From: Massospora cicadina
Taxonomy: Eukaryota; Entomophthoromycota; Entomophthoromycetes; Entomophthorales; Entomophthoraceae
NCBI GenBank assembly: GCA_022478985.1
Contig: JAKSZP010009234.1
Location: 221,433 to 285,432, forward strand
DNA length: 64,000 nucleotides
Direction: 5' to 3'
In this document: piece after piece, positions 33,500 through 45,199 of the stretch
Layout: each line of letters starts with the position of its first letter
Position numbering within the stretch: position 1 is the first letter of the stretch
Made by a program: the position numbers and the translations under genes
The notes under the pieces: model-generated
The model's input: the letters and a program-made list of their open reading frames with translations, nothing else
Told to the model about the DNA's origin: nothing
The model's database searches: none

Positions 33500-33960
33500 G
33501 CATTCAAGTACTGTAAGAATTGCTGGCAGTCTGGATAATACCTCAGCGTATAGTTTTTATCCCTGGCATTATGTTCAATTTCATAATCATACACCTGAAA
33601 TTTCAAGGCCCCATCGTGCTAGTCTCCATTCAGGTTCTCTTAAGTTCTTCAACCATAGAGAGATGCATGATCAGTTACAACCTTAAATTGCATTCCATGA
33701 ATATAAACACAAAATTTCTTGCAAGCGTAGATGATTGCAAGACATTTACGCTCAGTGACTGTATAATTCCTTTCAGCATTGGTTAAAGTAAAGCTTACAT
33801 ATTCCACTGGGTGCTCTTCACCCTTGTTTGTCTACTTGATTAAGTTTGACACCTATCACCATGAGTGATGCATCTGATTGTATAATAAATGGCTGGGCAA
33901 AATTTGGGAGTTTGATTATTGGTCTTGCCATCAAGTATCGCCAAAATTCATCAAATTCTT
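33500..33960 (-). pseudogene. G7 RNase H domain
   Basis: The minus strand encodes EHPVEYVSFTLTNAERNYTV then TERKCLAIIYACKKF, and VVTDHASL, then LKFQVYDYEIEHNARDKNYT: the gypsy RNase H pattern with stops between the blocks. Confidence 0.75.
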
Positions 33961-34129
33961 CTTGGGCCATCTCATTCAATTCAAACCTTTTTTCAGATCC
34001 TTAAGCAAATGGAATAATGGATCTGCTATTTTTGCAAAGTTTTTAATGAAATGGCAATAATAACTGATCATTGGTAAAAAGACTTGGATATCACAAACAC
34101 TTTTCAGAAACGATATCTGCTCATAGCAT

Positions 34130-34900
34130 CGATTTTTTGTTTTTGAGGTTGTAATCCATCCACTTTTACAATGAAGCCCAAATATTTTAACTGCTCCTTA
34201 AAGAAATGACACTTTTGGAGCTTGATTTTAAGATTTGCAGCAAGTAATTTCTTAATTACTTCCTCTAATTATTGTAAGTGTTCTGTGATTGTTCAACTAA
34301 ATACATTGATGTCATATAGATAGACTATAACACAGGAAAATTTGAAGTCACATAAGATTTTATCCATACCCTGTTGAAAAGTTGCAGGGGCATTACACAA
34401 ACCTTGAGGCATCCATATAGGTTGGTAAAGCCCTTGTGCCTTATTATGGCACACTTTCCTGGTCCTCAGGTGATATATCAATCTGAAAATACCCCAAGAT
34501 GAGGTCCATCGCCAAAAAGAATTTAGCCCCACCTAACTGATACAATGCATCATCGATTCGCGGCAAAGTAAGGGTCTTTTTTGTGATTTTATTAAGATGG
34601 CGGTAGTCAACTACAACCCAATTTGACCCCAACCTTCTTTTTGACAATTAATATTGGACTAGCCCATGGGCTGGGTGAAGGCATAAGCAATCCGTGATCC
34701 AACAACTTTTCTATTTCTTTGGCAACTACAGCCTCAGCTGCTTGGACCTTCGAATAGGTCTCATTTTAATCAGGGAGGCTTCTCCAGCGTCAATTTGATG
34801 GAGTACATTTTTTGCGCACCCTAGATCATGGTCATTTTGTGCAAAAATAGTCTGATATTATTTGAAAAAGCCAATACACCATTTTAATGATTTTTGGTCA
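34130..34900 (-). pseudogene. G7 reverse transcriptase
   Basis: The minus strand has VVVDYRHLNKITKKT, LPRIDDALYQLGGAKFFLAM, DLILGYFQIDIS (motif A), IWMPQGLCNAPATFQQGMDK and the active site VYLYDINVFS. The active site should be YLDD; here the first Asp is Tyr. Two frames overlap near 34444-34532. Inactive. Confidence 0.82.
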
Positions 34901-35510
34901 ATCCTGATAGTTGTTCCTGAGCGATTAATGTATGAATGCATCTAGTTGAATTTGTAATCACATTTCATTTAAATCAACAAATTTGTGGAAGGAATGGAGC
35001 TCTGTTATAGGGGATTAACTGGGAGAACACAACTACTTGATTTCACTTGATTACAATTGGTGATTTTCTCAGTTTGGCTATTATGATACAAATTTCTTAT
35101 ATGACCAGTAATAAGGATTCCTGGAGCTACCCAAGGTTAAATTATTAATCATATCCAGGGAGCCTCAATTTCAACATATAATTGCTCAGAAATTTTCAGC
35201 ATCAGTCCAGTATTGACCATTGTCTGCATCCCAGGCAGTATGTTTAATTCCTTTTTTACTTGGATTGGAATTCCTAAGATTTCATCCACACGTTTTGTAA
35301 AGGCTGGATCTTTTTCACAACTAGTTTATAACCAACTGGAATGATGCCAAATTTATACATCTGGTTTATAAGGTTACTTCTCTGATTGAGGGGGCATCCC
35401 CCCTACAATGATAGATCAATGGTAGCATCTGGCCCAAGAATGTTATAGGATTCTCCTCAAAATTGCACTTTACTCCAACTTCTCACCTAAAGTCAATGCC
35501 AAGGAGAATA

Positions 35511-35810
35511 TCATAAATTTAATTGGGTAGAACAAATGCTGGCTAAGACACAACTAGGAATTAAAACGATGGGGTAAGGCACTATAACCCCACAGGAAGT
35601 AGTAGGGTTGAGTCCAACTGTACCGTACTGCTTTTGATGTGCTATATCCAGCAAAATCTTTAGACGTTTTGCTAATTTGGTAGATACAATATTGGTTGGT
35701 GCACCACTATCAATAATAGCCCTAGCTTCTACTTGATTAACCAAAATTTCAGCATAAGTACACTCAGAGTATTGGGAAATATTGTTTACTAAATGTATAG
35801 CAGTGGCAAA
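35511..35810 (-). pseudogene. G7 aspartic protease, 5'-truncated
   Basis: The minus strand reads QYSECTYAEILVNQVEARAI, then IDSGAPTNIVSTKLAKRL. DSGA is the catalytic motif. The N-terminal residues of the open frame run into the 5' end of LINE4 and are not part of the protease. Confidence 0.8.
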
Positions 35811-35888
35811 ACTTTTCTTTATTGTTGCGATCACTAATTACAACTGATATAATTCAAGACTGGTAAGTTTGATAATAAACACAAGGTG

Positions 35889-37060
35889 ATGAGTTTGCAC
35901 CCAATGTCGGGTAAAAGTTGGGCCAGTGTAGTAAAAGGAACAGTGTCAGTCTTTGCACTTTCCAAAGTCCAAAAAGGCCCTGGTGACACTGGTGGCCTAG
36001 ATAAAAATAAGAAAACAGCAGCGAGTATTTCACCAGAGATTTTACCCTGGCAAGCAAAATGCAACCAAGTTCATTTTAACTCTGCATTCCCATCTCCTGT
36101 CATCAGTGGAGCACAGGGTTCAGATTTTTTTCTGGATATTGACTTAATGGCACATTAGGAAAAGTTCTTCGTTGTGAGCACAAACACTTCCCTGATGCTT
36201 TATATGTTGCACCACTTGATATGACCTGCGGATGGTTGGACCTCAGGTTTAAAATGTGCTAGCTGTGGACGCTTCTACACTGGTGCGCGTGGTGGTAGAT
36301 CTCCCAGATGATCAACGGGTGGTCAAAATGAAGCACATGCATTGGAAAAATTTAACCAAATTTTTGTTACTTTTGACTTCCTCCCCACAATAGAAACGTG
36401 AAGTCCTATAGCACCACCTCTCAGTTGGGCTTAGATCCTATGGGTAAATTCACTTTTTTTAAAATACAGCGCTTTATGCTTATGCAGGGGCTTAGTACAT
36501 GCAAAGCAATTGCAGTGAAAACCCCATCCATGGTCATAGCAGAGACTTAAACCAAATTCCTAACACCGCATTTGTCAATATCATAGGCAGGAAGCACGCT
36601 TGTTCTAAATTACAGTGGATAGCACACCCCCTATCTGCACCTTTTGTTGTGCTTTTGGCCATAAGGCACATACCTGCCCTTCCAGAGAGTGCATCACACA
36701 AAATGGGATCCTATTTGACGCAATGGGAAGCACTGACTCTAATTATGAAACTGATATTGACACTGATGCCACCTTTCCATGGGGTGCGCAGGTGTATTAC
36801 ATTCAGGTAAAACCCATGTCCCCATAATTGCGCAAAAAGACCAAACAGGCCCATAGAGAAGCGGCCAAGACAGCGGCTTTGGCAGCGTCTGTAATCCCGC
36901 CTTCTCAGACCCAAGCTGACACAAGTCTTTTGCAGTTGAAGTTGCTCAAGAATCTGCTCACCAATCAGAATGGGCCCATCAACATGCAGAACAGGTGTTC
37001 AAATCAGATTTACCCACATAAAGTTACTATGCACCAATAAAAACTGATTTCCGCAACCCA
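35889..37060 (+). pseudogene. LINE4 ORF1 protein (CCHC zinc knuckle)
   Basis: The N-terminus, MSGKSWASVVKG after an upstream Met, corresponds to MSGSSWASKVRG of LINE2, so the likely start is the ATG at 35904. It runs to about 36158 and then breaks. Later blocks are DMTCGWLDLRFK-like sequence at 36219-36250, an ASTLVRVVVDLPDDQRVV block, and the intact knuckle CTFCCAFGHKAHTC at 36627-36668, ending in a Lys/Ala-rich C-terminus (36828-36900). Here WQAKCNQ replaces the WQA-stop-CNQ of LINE1 and LINE2, which shows the ancestral frame through that point. Confidence 0.8.
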
Positions 37061-37309
37061 ATCACCCCAAGTTTTCATTAACCCATGTTGGTGCACCGCA
37101 GGAGCACCTTACTATGAAAATTCAGCTGAAGTCAAAATCCACCAAAAATGAGAAACCTACCAAAAAAGTTGATATTTTCCCTAAGGACAACTATGACTCT
37201 ATTGACTCTGTTGCTGCCCTCACACGTGCTGCCTTAGCACATGCTGAAAAAGAGCTGAATGAAGGGCATGGGGGTCCATCCCATTGCACCTAAGGTGCGA
37301 AGGTGGTCT

Positions 37310-38030
37310 CCTTCACAATAAGAATTTTGAAAATTGCTGGCCTCAAGGCCTTGCCATCCCAGACTAGAAAACTGAGCTTTTAAAAAAAATTACTAGTGGA
37401 TATCCTGGTAATTCAGGAATCCCAATGTGCACATGGTGCTGAGGACACATGGGCAACCATGCTCCTCCCCTCCCTTTCCTTTTGGTCGCCGAACTGTGGG
37501 GTGTTTATACATGAATCCCATAGTTTAAATTTTTAGCAAAAAAATTGTATCTTGATGGTCATGTGCTGGTCATATCCTTTTCATGGGATGATGAAGTGCA
37601 CGCTATAGTTAATGTTTACACCCCAACCTGTGTGTGGGCTCTCCAGGATTTCCTCTCAGCCATAACTTCCCTCCCAATTCCACCTAATCCCTCAGTGGTG
37701 GGCGACCTGAACTTCTGGGCCAACCTGGCCACTGACAGCTAGCCTTCAACGCCTACCCCCCAGGGGCACATCAAAGTCTGCGTTCTAAAAGTCACCTTGG
37801 GGCTTTATGAACCCATCCCCAAGAATGCACCGTTGCTACCCAACATGTCCTGTCTCCATGTGCACAATAGTCAGCTGAGGTCTTTGTCCCGCATTGACCT
37901 TATCCTTGCCCCATTGAACATTCACCCCCAGATTGCATACTTTACAACAACAAAAGTCAATTTCTCTGACTACAGGATGGTGTCAATTTTCTTTAATTTA
38001 TCTTGCTCAGCGGCACAGGCGCTGAAGTAG
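37310..38030 (+). pseudogene. LINE4 AP-type endonuclease
   Basis: Blocks in order: LKIAGLKALPSQTRKLSF (37329), VIQESQCAHGAEDTWATML (37408), VVGDLNFW (37695), SRIDLILAP (37890) and NFSDYRMVSI (37959). The catalytic SDH is SDY, a CAC to TAC type change. Stops and frameshifts throughout. Inactive. Confidence 0.8.
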
Positions 38031-38617
38031 TTCAAACTTTGACAAGCTGAGATCACGTCACCTATGTTTTCAGCATGGGTGGATACCAAAACTTTGGCAC
38101 TGTAGTTTGTCACGTTATTCTGTGCTGACCCACTCTCTACCTGGTCAGCCTTCAAGACGAACGCCATCCTTCAGGTACGCCACATCTCATCACGTCGCTC
38201 TTGGGCTTCCTCAGCAGTCATTAAGCGCATGCTAGCAGAAGTGGACCACCTGGAGTCTAATGTCCCTGCTGCAGGGTACAGACCAGCTTGGGGTCATGAG
38301 TGGGCAGAAGTTTCTGCTAATCTCAATTCACTGGTAAAAAATACAAAACATTGTATTTGTCTTCATTTCAAGACAAAAAATATAATAGTAAGTTACACGT
38401 GCTCTGCCTACTTTTTCCACAAAATCTTCGCACCATGGCGAGCTTGGCCTGCATACAGGTGAGGCGGCTGGAAAACTCTATCGCAGAAACTCCAGCCAAA
38501 GTGGCAGTTGAAGTTTAAAACTTTTACTCGAAGTTGTATAAGTCCAAACATGTTGACCCTGCCAAAATCTATGAGTTTCTTGATGGTACATATATCTGCA
38601 TCGTTTCCCAATACCTG

Positions 38618-39696
38618 TGTTGAGATTTTTACTACCTTTCTGGCCGTCTAGATTACCATGGGTCGCTAGGAGATAATTCCCTATGGCGAGTGAATTGGAT
38701 ATTATTTGTTCCCAATTTTGGGTTACTACTGTTTGGGGGATTCTAGGTAATTTTCAGGATCGGTTTGTCAGGGATCAATCTGGATAAATGCTTAAGATCT
38801 CCTTAGGCAGAGTTGCCAACGAGATGGGGGCATCTGATAGTTGATCAATGATTAACTATCAGGTGTACCAATTGGGATCAGTTGGGTTTCATCAATGACC
38901 AATTGGGAATCTAAGGAGAAAGTTGCTAGGTGAGTGATGCTATTTGTAACTAGTAAATTGATCATTTGGTTCACAACCTGCCATAATGGGTAATATGTCC
39001 CGTTACTTAAGCACATTGCTCACAACATATTGTTGGTTCGCTGGGATTTAGTGGAAAACGTTAGGGACATGTTTTCTGACTCTTTCCATTTTAGGTCTTG
39101 AGGATGTCCAACGAAGGAATCCTAAATCAGATGGGGAAGACCATTGCTGGTGAGATGACAAAGGGAAATTTAACAGCAACGGCTTTTTTATGGCTGAGGT
39201 GTTAAGCAAGGGTTGGGTGCCGAATTCCCTATATAAATTCCATTGATAATTCAAAATAAAAAAGAGTAATTAGCAGAACTCATAATATTTTTAGTTCTAT
39301 TCATCTTCAGAAAATTATTGCTGTGTGCTTTAAATTGGAATCATTAGTAAGATAAAGAGTAAGGATTGAGGATTCTTAGAAGAGAAGCTGAGCTGAGATG
39401 GGAATTGATGTACTCTGTGAGATCAGAGGAAGGCCGTAAACTAGGGATCTGAGCATGGATCAAGTTATGCGGATAAGGGTATAAATCTCTACTCAAGACA
39501 TAAAGAGTATTTTGAGGAAAAATACAGGTCAAGAATTGGACCATAAATTGGTTATCTATTCAACTATGGATAATAGTCTTCATACTATTATCAATCAAAT
39601 ATCATCTATTAGACAACGCAAAGAGTGCACAAATCAAACCTGTACAGTTAACCATCCTGGGAACTATCAATCGGTGAAGAACCAAGGATTTTAACA
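38618..39696 (+). repeat. 5' LTR of G3
   Basis: Starts TGTTGAGATTTTTACTACC directly after LINE4 and ends GGATTTTAACA, followed after two bases by the primer-site-like TGGTGCTCACTACAG. About 1.08 kb, close to the LTR length of G4 (1.08-1.10 kb). No matching 3' LTR is visible before the window ends, so the start is inferred from where LINE similarity stops. Confidence 0.6.
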
Positions 39697-39698
39697 AT

Positions 39699-39713
39699 TG
39701 GTGCTCACTACAG
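39699..39713 (+). promoter_or_regulatory. Primer binding site of G3
   Basis: TGGTGCTCACTACAG lies two bases after the LTR end. The same TGGTGCTCACT follows the 5' LTRs of G4 (45112), G5 (minus strand, about 54137) and G6 (57853), so these elements share a priming tRNA. The tRNA is not identified. Confidence 0.7.
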
Positions 39714-39741
39714 TGTGTAGTTGAGTAGGATATACCAGTAC

Positions 39742-40960
39742 ATGATGTCATACAAGGATGAATTAAGAAAACTCTGGACGGAGTTGGCAACTGTCAAAAA
39801 TCATGCCTTGAATTCTGCCAATTATCAAAAATTCGATGCCTTGGAGGAGAGAGTTACAAATATTGAGAAAGGTTTTAAAGATGTCTCTAATTTTGGCAAT
39901 GAGTTGCTAGGAAATTTATGTCATTAAAGAAAGAGGTAGGAGATATAGTTTAAGAAGTTTTTTTGAAAACAGAACATGAAGTGAATCAATTCAATTATGG
40001 ACAATCAGTGCAGATATATAAAGACATCTGATGAAGCAAGTTGAAGATTTGAAGACTCACAAATTGAATGTGAGCCCTATGCAGCGACTGAAGCTGAAGA
40101 AAGGACCCCAAGAACTACAGTTGGGAAGTCGACTATTCCTCAAAATATGCCAACCATATTCACAGCCATTTCAGAGATAACTCCCAAAATCACTCCTCAA
40201 GTCAGTTGAGTAGCTGAACTAAGGGTGATGGCTAGAGGAACTTTTGAGGAAATTAGAGCTATGCCAAAATTACCCACATTCCATCAGGATAACACCCATG
40301 CATTTTTAAGATTGTTCAATATGACAATGTTTGAGTAAAGCGATTGTCAAAAAGCTTAAATGGTGATGAACTGTTTGGACACCAATTGTCAGAACTTAGT
40401 GTTACCCATCTAGTAGGGGATATATGGTCATATTTGGAGGTCAAGGTGGCCATCATGAAAGAATTTAAAAGACCTGCGCATATGTCAAAGCGCAAACAGG
40501 AAATCATGAGAATATAATTACAGAAGGATGATTCCTTAGCAAGTTTTACCAATTATTTCTACCAAGATTGCAGATTTTGGTTGGAGCGAAAGTACTGGAT
40601 AATTTTGACACATGGATCGCATTGCAAGTAGCCCTTCAGCCCTATCATGATTTATATCAAATGATGTCTTCTGTGTTTGCTACAAATATTATAACCTCGC
40701 AAATGGTGGATTATTTGAAGATATTAGGAGCTACATTTGATGCCCTTAATAGAAGTTTCAAAACAAGTCCAGTGAAAAAATTAAATCCCATGAAGGGCTA
40801 CTAAGAGCGCTAAGGAGTCCAATAATCAAACTTTGCTGGTAAATAAGCCCAAGGAGTTTAAGCGGAATGATAATAAAGACAAATGATGTTATCAGTGTGG
40901 AGGAAAAGGACACTTCGTTGTTCAATGCAAGAAACAAAGGAATGTATTAATTTAATCCAT
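39742..40960 (+). pseudogene. G3 gag-like region with CCHC knuckle
   Basis: The N-terminal frame 39721-39927 is rich in Lys, Glu and Leu and probably coiled coil (KFDALEERVTNIEKGFKDVS). The middle (40230-40800) has gag-like segments LQVALQPYHDLYQMM and others in shifted frames. The zinc knuckle CYQCGGKGHFVVQC is intact at 40887-40928. It would form the particle and bind RNA. Broken by many frameshifts. Confidence 0.7.
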
Positions 40961-41240
40961 GTGAAAGAGGCCAAACTAGAATAGGAATCAGGAGAAGGGC
41001 CCACGGCCTAGATGGGGAACATTCTAGAGCTGCGGATGGACCAATTCCTCCTAATATCTTGCCTGAAGAAATTGAAATTAGTGATCTGTTTATAGATGAT
41101 GATGGATAGGATCAACTTATCGCGTGGTCAATTTGGATGTTAACGCAGTAACCAGATCCAGAGTAAAGGAGATTGACCCTAGAATAGTTAAGTAAGTTGC
41201 TCAGCCATATGCACAACAGCTAGCGGTCAAGATTTGAGCT

Positions 41241-41696
41241 GTGGAGAATCCGGAAAAGTTAACTGAGGTCAAATTATATGAGGCAAACCTGCCTATTACC
41301 CTTAACACAATCAAGGAATTGTTTCCTGATCTATTAGCGCAAATCATTCACATCCTTAATTTGGCAAATAACGCCGCTATACTCTCAGTAAATATGATTT
41401 TACAATACTCTGAGTGTACATATATTGATATACTGGTTAATCGAGTATGGGTGTGGTCAATAGTTGACAGTGGAGTGCCTATCAATATTGTCTCAACCAA
41501 GCTGGTGAAAAAGATGAGAATCTCGCCAAGTTTTAGAGCACAAGAAAAAATATGTGACAGCTGGGCCAAATACCATCATCTCTTGTACACGTATAGCACT
41601 TTGCCACTCCAATTTGGATCTTTTAGTGGTATCTGCCCAGCAATAGTTTTGGCTAACCAAAGCTATGATAAATTTATTGGGACAGAGTTTCTATGA
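41241..41696 (+). pseudogene. G3 aspartic protease
   Basis: QYSECTYIDILVNRV then SIVDSGVPINIVSTKLVKKM (41455-41516): the catalytic DSGA reads DSGV, so Ala is replaced. The frame runs on to VLANQSYDKFIGTEFL, the usual end of this protease family, where Tyr-Asp-x-Leu-Ile-Gly-Thr is expected. Confidence 0.8.
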
Positions 41697-42269
41697 AAGT
41701 ATGGAGTTAAATGTAACTTCAAAGATAATACGTTGACCATATATTGAGTCAGTCGTTACCATTGGTTTATCAGAAAGATGTGGAAACTCCACTGACCAGG
41801 AGGAGTAATTTTATCTATCTGATTTATAATAATGGCATTGTCCCAATTTGTTACCAATTAATTGGCTGAAAGCGATGAGAGATGCCAACAGAAATCCTGG
41901 AAAATTTGGGGAATTCCTTTGAGGATCAAGAGTTTGAGAACTATACCACCAGGATTGCAGATCATAGTCAATACAGGATAGATGTTGAAGATGCTTTAGC
42001 TGCTGTATGGAGAGATTTGAAACCCCTGGAAGAAGTCCATAGTAGAGCCTTGGGTGGCTCCTGGAATAATTATGCCGGGTTATGGAGAAATTTAAGTTCT
42101 CCTGGCTAACTTGATTGAAAAACCAATGAAGATTAAGAAGAATTAAATCATTGCATTTGTTCATTAATCCCAACAGCTGAATTGATGAAATTTCTCGATT
42201 TTGGGATCTCAATGAAATGGGATTATCGGCAGGGGTAACCAAAAGTATTAATCTATTGGTTTTCAAGAG

Positions 42270-43240
42270 CAACTCGCTGATCTGATGGACAGGCAGCAGG
42301 AGGAGGTTTTCAAATTATATGACAAGTATTGGGAAGTATTCACCCAGGATGGCCATGATTTGAGATGTCCAATGAATATAATCCACAAAGTTGACACTGG
42401 GGAAATTTGCTGATAAGGATGATACTGAACCAACGGTCAAAGGCGACCAAAGCAGTAGTGGAAGAAGAAATCAGTAAACTAGTGAAGCATGGCATCTAGT
42501 TCCGTTGTCAAGTCCCTGGGTGAGCCCTATCCTGATTGTGAAGTAAAAAGACAGCTCTAATTGGGTGGTGATTAATTATCAGAGGCTGAATAAGATAATG
42601 ACAAAGGATTTTTATCCACTACCACAAATTGATGATGCATTAGATCAATTGGGAGATGCAAATTATTTATCCGCAATGTATCTGATATAGGGATATTGGC
42701 AAACTGATTTGCCAAAGGAAGGCCAGGAGAAATGCGTGATCATCCACGCAGGGGCTGTTTCAACTAACAAGGATGCCCCATTTCTATGTAATGTGCCTGC
42801 GACGTTCCAGAGGGCCATGAATGCCATTTTAAATAACCCGAATTTGTCATGCATCCTAATGTACCTGGATAATATAAATGTGTTCAGTAGGAAATTTACT
42901 GACCATTTAAACTACTTGGAAGAAGTCTTCAAGACACTATCTGTGGTTAACCTAAATTCAAGCCTTGGAAGTGCCACTTCTTTCAGAAAGAGTTAAAATA
43001 TCTGGTATTCGTTATCAACTCTAATGGACTGCAGCCGCAAGCCCAGAAAATTGAGGCCATAGAGCGAATGGCTATTCTGAAAAGTGTCCAAGTATTCAAG
43101 TGTTCCTTGGAATAATCAGGAAACTACTAAAGATTCATATGGGATTTTTCGAGAATTGCTGAGCCCCTCTTTCATTTGCTGAAAATCCAAAAAAGGATTC
43201 ATTTGGAATGAAGAGGCCCAGAGTTCTTTTGATGAATTAT
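42270..43240 (+). pseudogene. G3 reverse transcriptase
   Basis: Blocks: WVVINYQRLNKIMTKDF (42560), LPQIDDALDQLGDANYLSAM (42620), GYWQTDLPKEGQEKCVI (42692), VPATFQRAMNAIL (42795) and the active site MYLDNINVFSRKF (42858-42896), where YLDD is YLDN (G to A). A stop lies in motif A at about 42687. Inactive. Confidence 0.8.
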
Positions 43241-43259
43241 GCCGGTATTAAATAATTTC

Positions 43260-44003
43260 TCTGATATTTGAATATCTGAATTTTGGTTAAGAATTTATAA
43301 TATAGACTGATGCTTCATTAACAGTGATTGGAGCCATCCTGAGCCGAGTAGATGAACTCAGGGACGAACATCCAGTAGCAAATGTGAGCTGGACACTATC
43401 AGCACTGAAAGGAATTACACCATTACTGAGTATGAATGCCTTGCGGTAATTTATGCATGTTACAGCTTCAGGTGTATAAATATGGAACGCACCTTAAAGT
43501 GGTGGCAGACCACTCCTCAATGCATTTGCTGCACAATTTAAGAGAACTGGAAGGATGACTGGTCTGATGGGCATTGAAGCTACAGGCTTATGATTATGAG
43601 ATAGTCCACCAAGCTGGAGCTACTCATCAAAATGTGGATGGCTTATTGAGGTTACCAATGGTCCAAGTGGTATACCACAAGTGGATGAGCTATTCCAGAG
43701 AATTATCAAAGGAGAAATAGGGAATGAGCCCCAAGGAATCCAAAGCACTATGGAAAGTGATGGAAAACACCAAGACCAAGGATGAACAAGTTATCAAGGT
43801 GTTTTTGGAAAGCAATTACTATTCTCAAAACTGTCAGAACAAGAAGCTATCATCCAAGCTGCACATAAGGTTGTCAGGCATGGAGGCCTAAGGAAGATAA
43901 CCAATCACATTTGCCAGTACTATTACTGGGAGTCTATCAACTATGATGTAGCGGATTATCTGGCTTGTTGTGTGGAGTGCCAGTTGCGCAAACCTCACAA
44001 GAA
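43260..44003 (+). pseudogene. G3 RNase H and integrase zinc finger
   Basis: RNase H traces: TDASLTVIGAILSRVD (43308) and the EHPVAN block, then VVADHSSMHLLHNL (43500) and a LQAYDYEIVHQAGATHQNVD block (43580). The integrase finger follows: QAAHKVVRHGGLRKITNHI (43856-43912) and CCVECQLRKPHKNM (43967-44008). The frame ends exactly at the CATGG duplication of G4 and continues at 62402. Confidence 0.75.
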
Positions 44004-44008
44004 CATGG

Positions 44009-45109
44009 TTTTAGTTTCTGGTGGCTGACTCAAAAATAAACTTTTTGACAACCAACAGATCAGGCCATTTATCCTCCCAATACTTAAGCTAATACTATAA
44101 TTCTCAACTTAAAAGCCTATGGAAATTACACGGATTGGGCCAATTATATCAATGACAATTCAATCCAAATATTCCATCAAAAGCTTAGGCCAAATACACT
44201 TGCATATTCAGGCCAATTGTCACTGCACCAAAACTTGGCAATTAATTCGGAATAATCAAGACCAATATCATTAATATAAATAAAAAATAATTTGGGGATT
44301 GATCCAAAGATAACATCTACAAATCCCAAGGACAAATAGACGTTAAAAGTAATTGATCTTCCACCCTAGGGTGAAAGTTGTATGTCAATCTTCGTAATCA
44401 GCATGATAGCACTTGCACATGGACTGCCCAAATGGGAGTACCTAGTGCTATTGAGAGAGGCCTGCCGGCATCCCAATTAAGGGTGTATCATTTACTTCAA
44501 TTGATGCAAAAAGTTCACAGAAGATGATTTCGTCAGCAGTATGATGAAACTCAAATCAAGAGGATCCTAGGACAATTTTGCACGTTCTTATTGCTATTTT
44601 GTTCCTGAAATATTCCTGATTTTAAGAGTATATTGCCACTAATAAACCTAGCAATAGGTCATAATATCAGTTCAAGGGACAAACTGAGGTGGAAAATAAT
44701 ATGTTGAAATTGCATGATTGAATGTAGCCAGAAGATGCCCTAGAGGTTAAATACCAGTGCCTGGCCTAGTGAATAACCATCAAATAATATAATCTTAATA
44801 AAGATTTATTTTATTTAATCTTCTTACTGGTTTTTATCTAAAGTTTCTTTTGGAGAGTGTCAACAAGCTGGAATCTCAGAATCCACAGATTTCACCTTTG
44901 CCTGCCTCAGTAGAAGTTCCGAAATACTAAGGGAAAATTGAGCCCAAAATTGATTAGAAGAGTTGAGGCTATTTGAATATGCTTAGTGAGTTTCTGAACA
45001 GTCAAAATACTATAAGGCACTGGAAAATTGAGGATCATCCAGCTGAACTTTGTCCTGATTAAGCGTGCAGGATCAAAATTATCAAGTGAGCAATCCTTGG
45101 AATTTAACA
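44009..45109 (+). repeat. 5' LTR of G4
   Basis: Begins TTTTAGTTTCTGGTGGCTGA, aligning with TGTCAGATTCTGGTGGTTGA of the 3' LTR, and ends GGAATTTAACA. The 5' TG has changed to TT. It is clearly more diverged from its partner than the LTRs of G1 are, indicating an older insertion. Confidence 0.88.
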
Positions 45110-45111
45110 AC

Positions 45112-45122
45112 TGGTGCTCACT
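45112..45122 (+). promoter_or_regulatory. Primer binding site of G4
   Basis: TGGTGCTCACT two bases after the LTR end, as in G3, G5 and G6. Confidence 0.65.
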
Positions 45123-45199
45123 CAAAATTGGTGACACTCTCTGAAATAGATTCACACAGCCAGTTCCTGTAAGATTTGTTCAGATGATAAAGTGACAAT

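Larger units (their letters stand above)
32200..35810 (-). mobile_element. G7: minus-strand Ty3/gypsy element, pol region only
   Basis: Reading right to left: protease, RT, RNase H, integrase. Its protease starts abruptly at the 5' end of LINE4 (35811), so gag and the 5' LTR are missing here and LINE4 probably inserted into G7. It belongs to the same family as G3 (shared QYSECTY and NIVSTKL in the protease). All domains carry stops. Confidence 0.82.
35811..38617 (+). mobile_element. LINE4: 5' half of a LINE-A family element, cut by G3
   Basis: The 5' end ACTTTTCTTTATTGTTGCGA at 35811 matches the start of LINE2 (ACTTTTCTTTCTCGTTGCAA). ORF1 and the endonuclease follow. Similarity to LINE2 ends at 38617 just after the ISASFPNT segment (ISTPFSDT in LINE2 at about 22550), where a TGTTGAGATT LTR starts. 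The 3' half, with the RT, is predicted beyond the right end of G3, outside the window. Confidence 0.82.
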
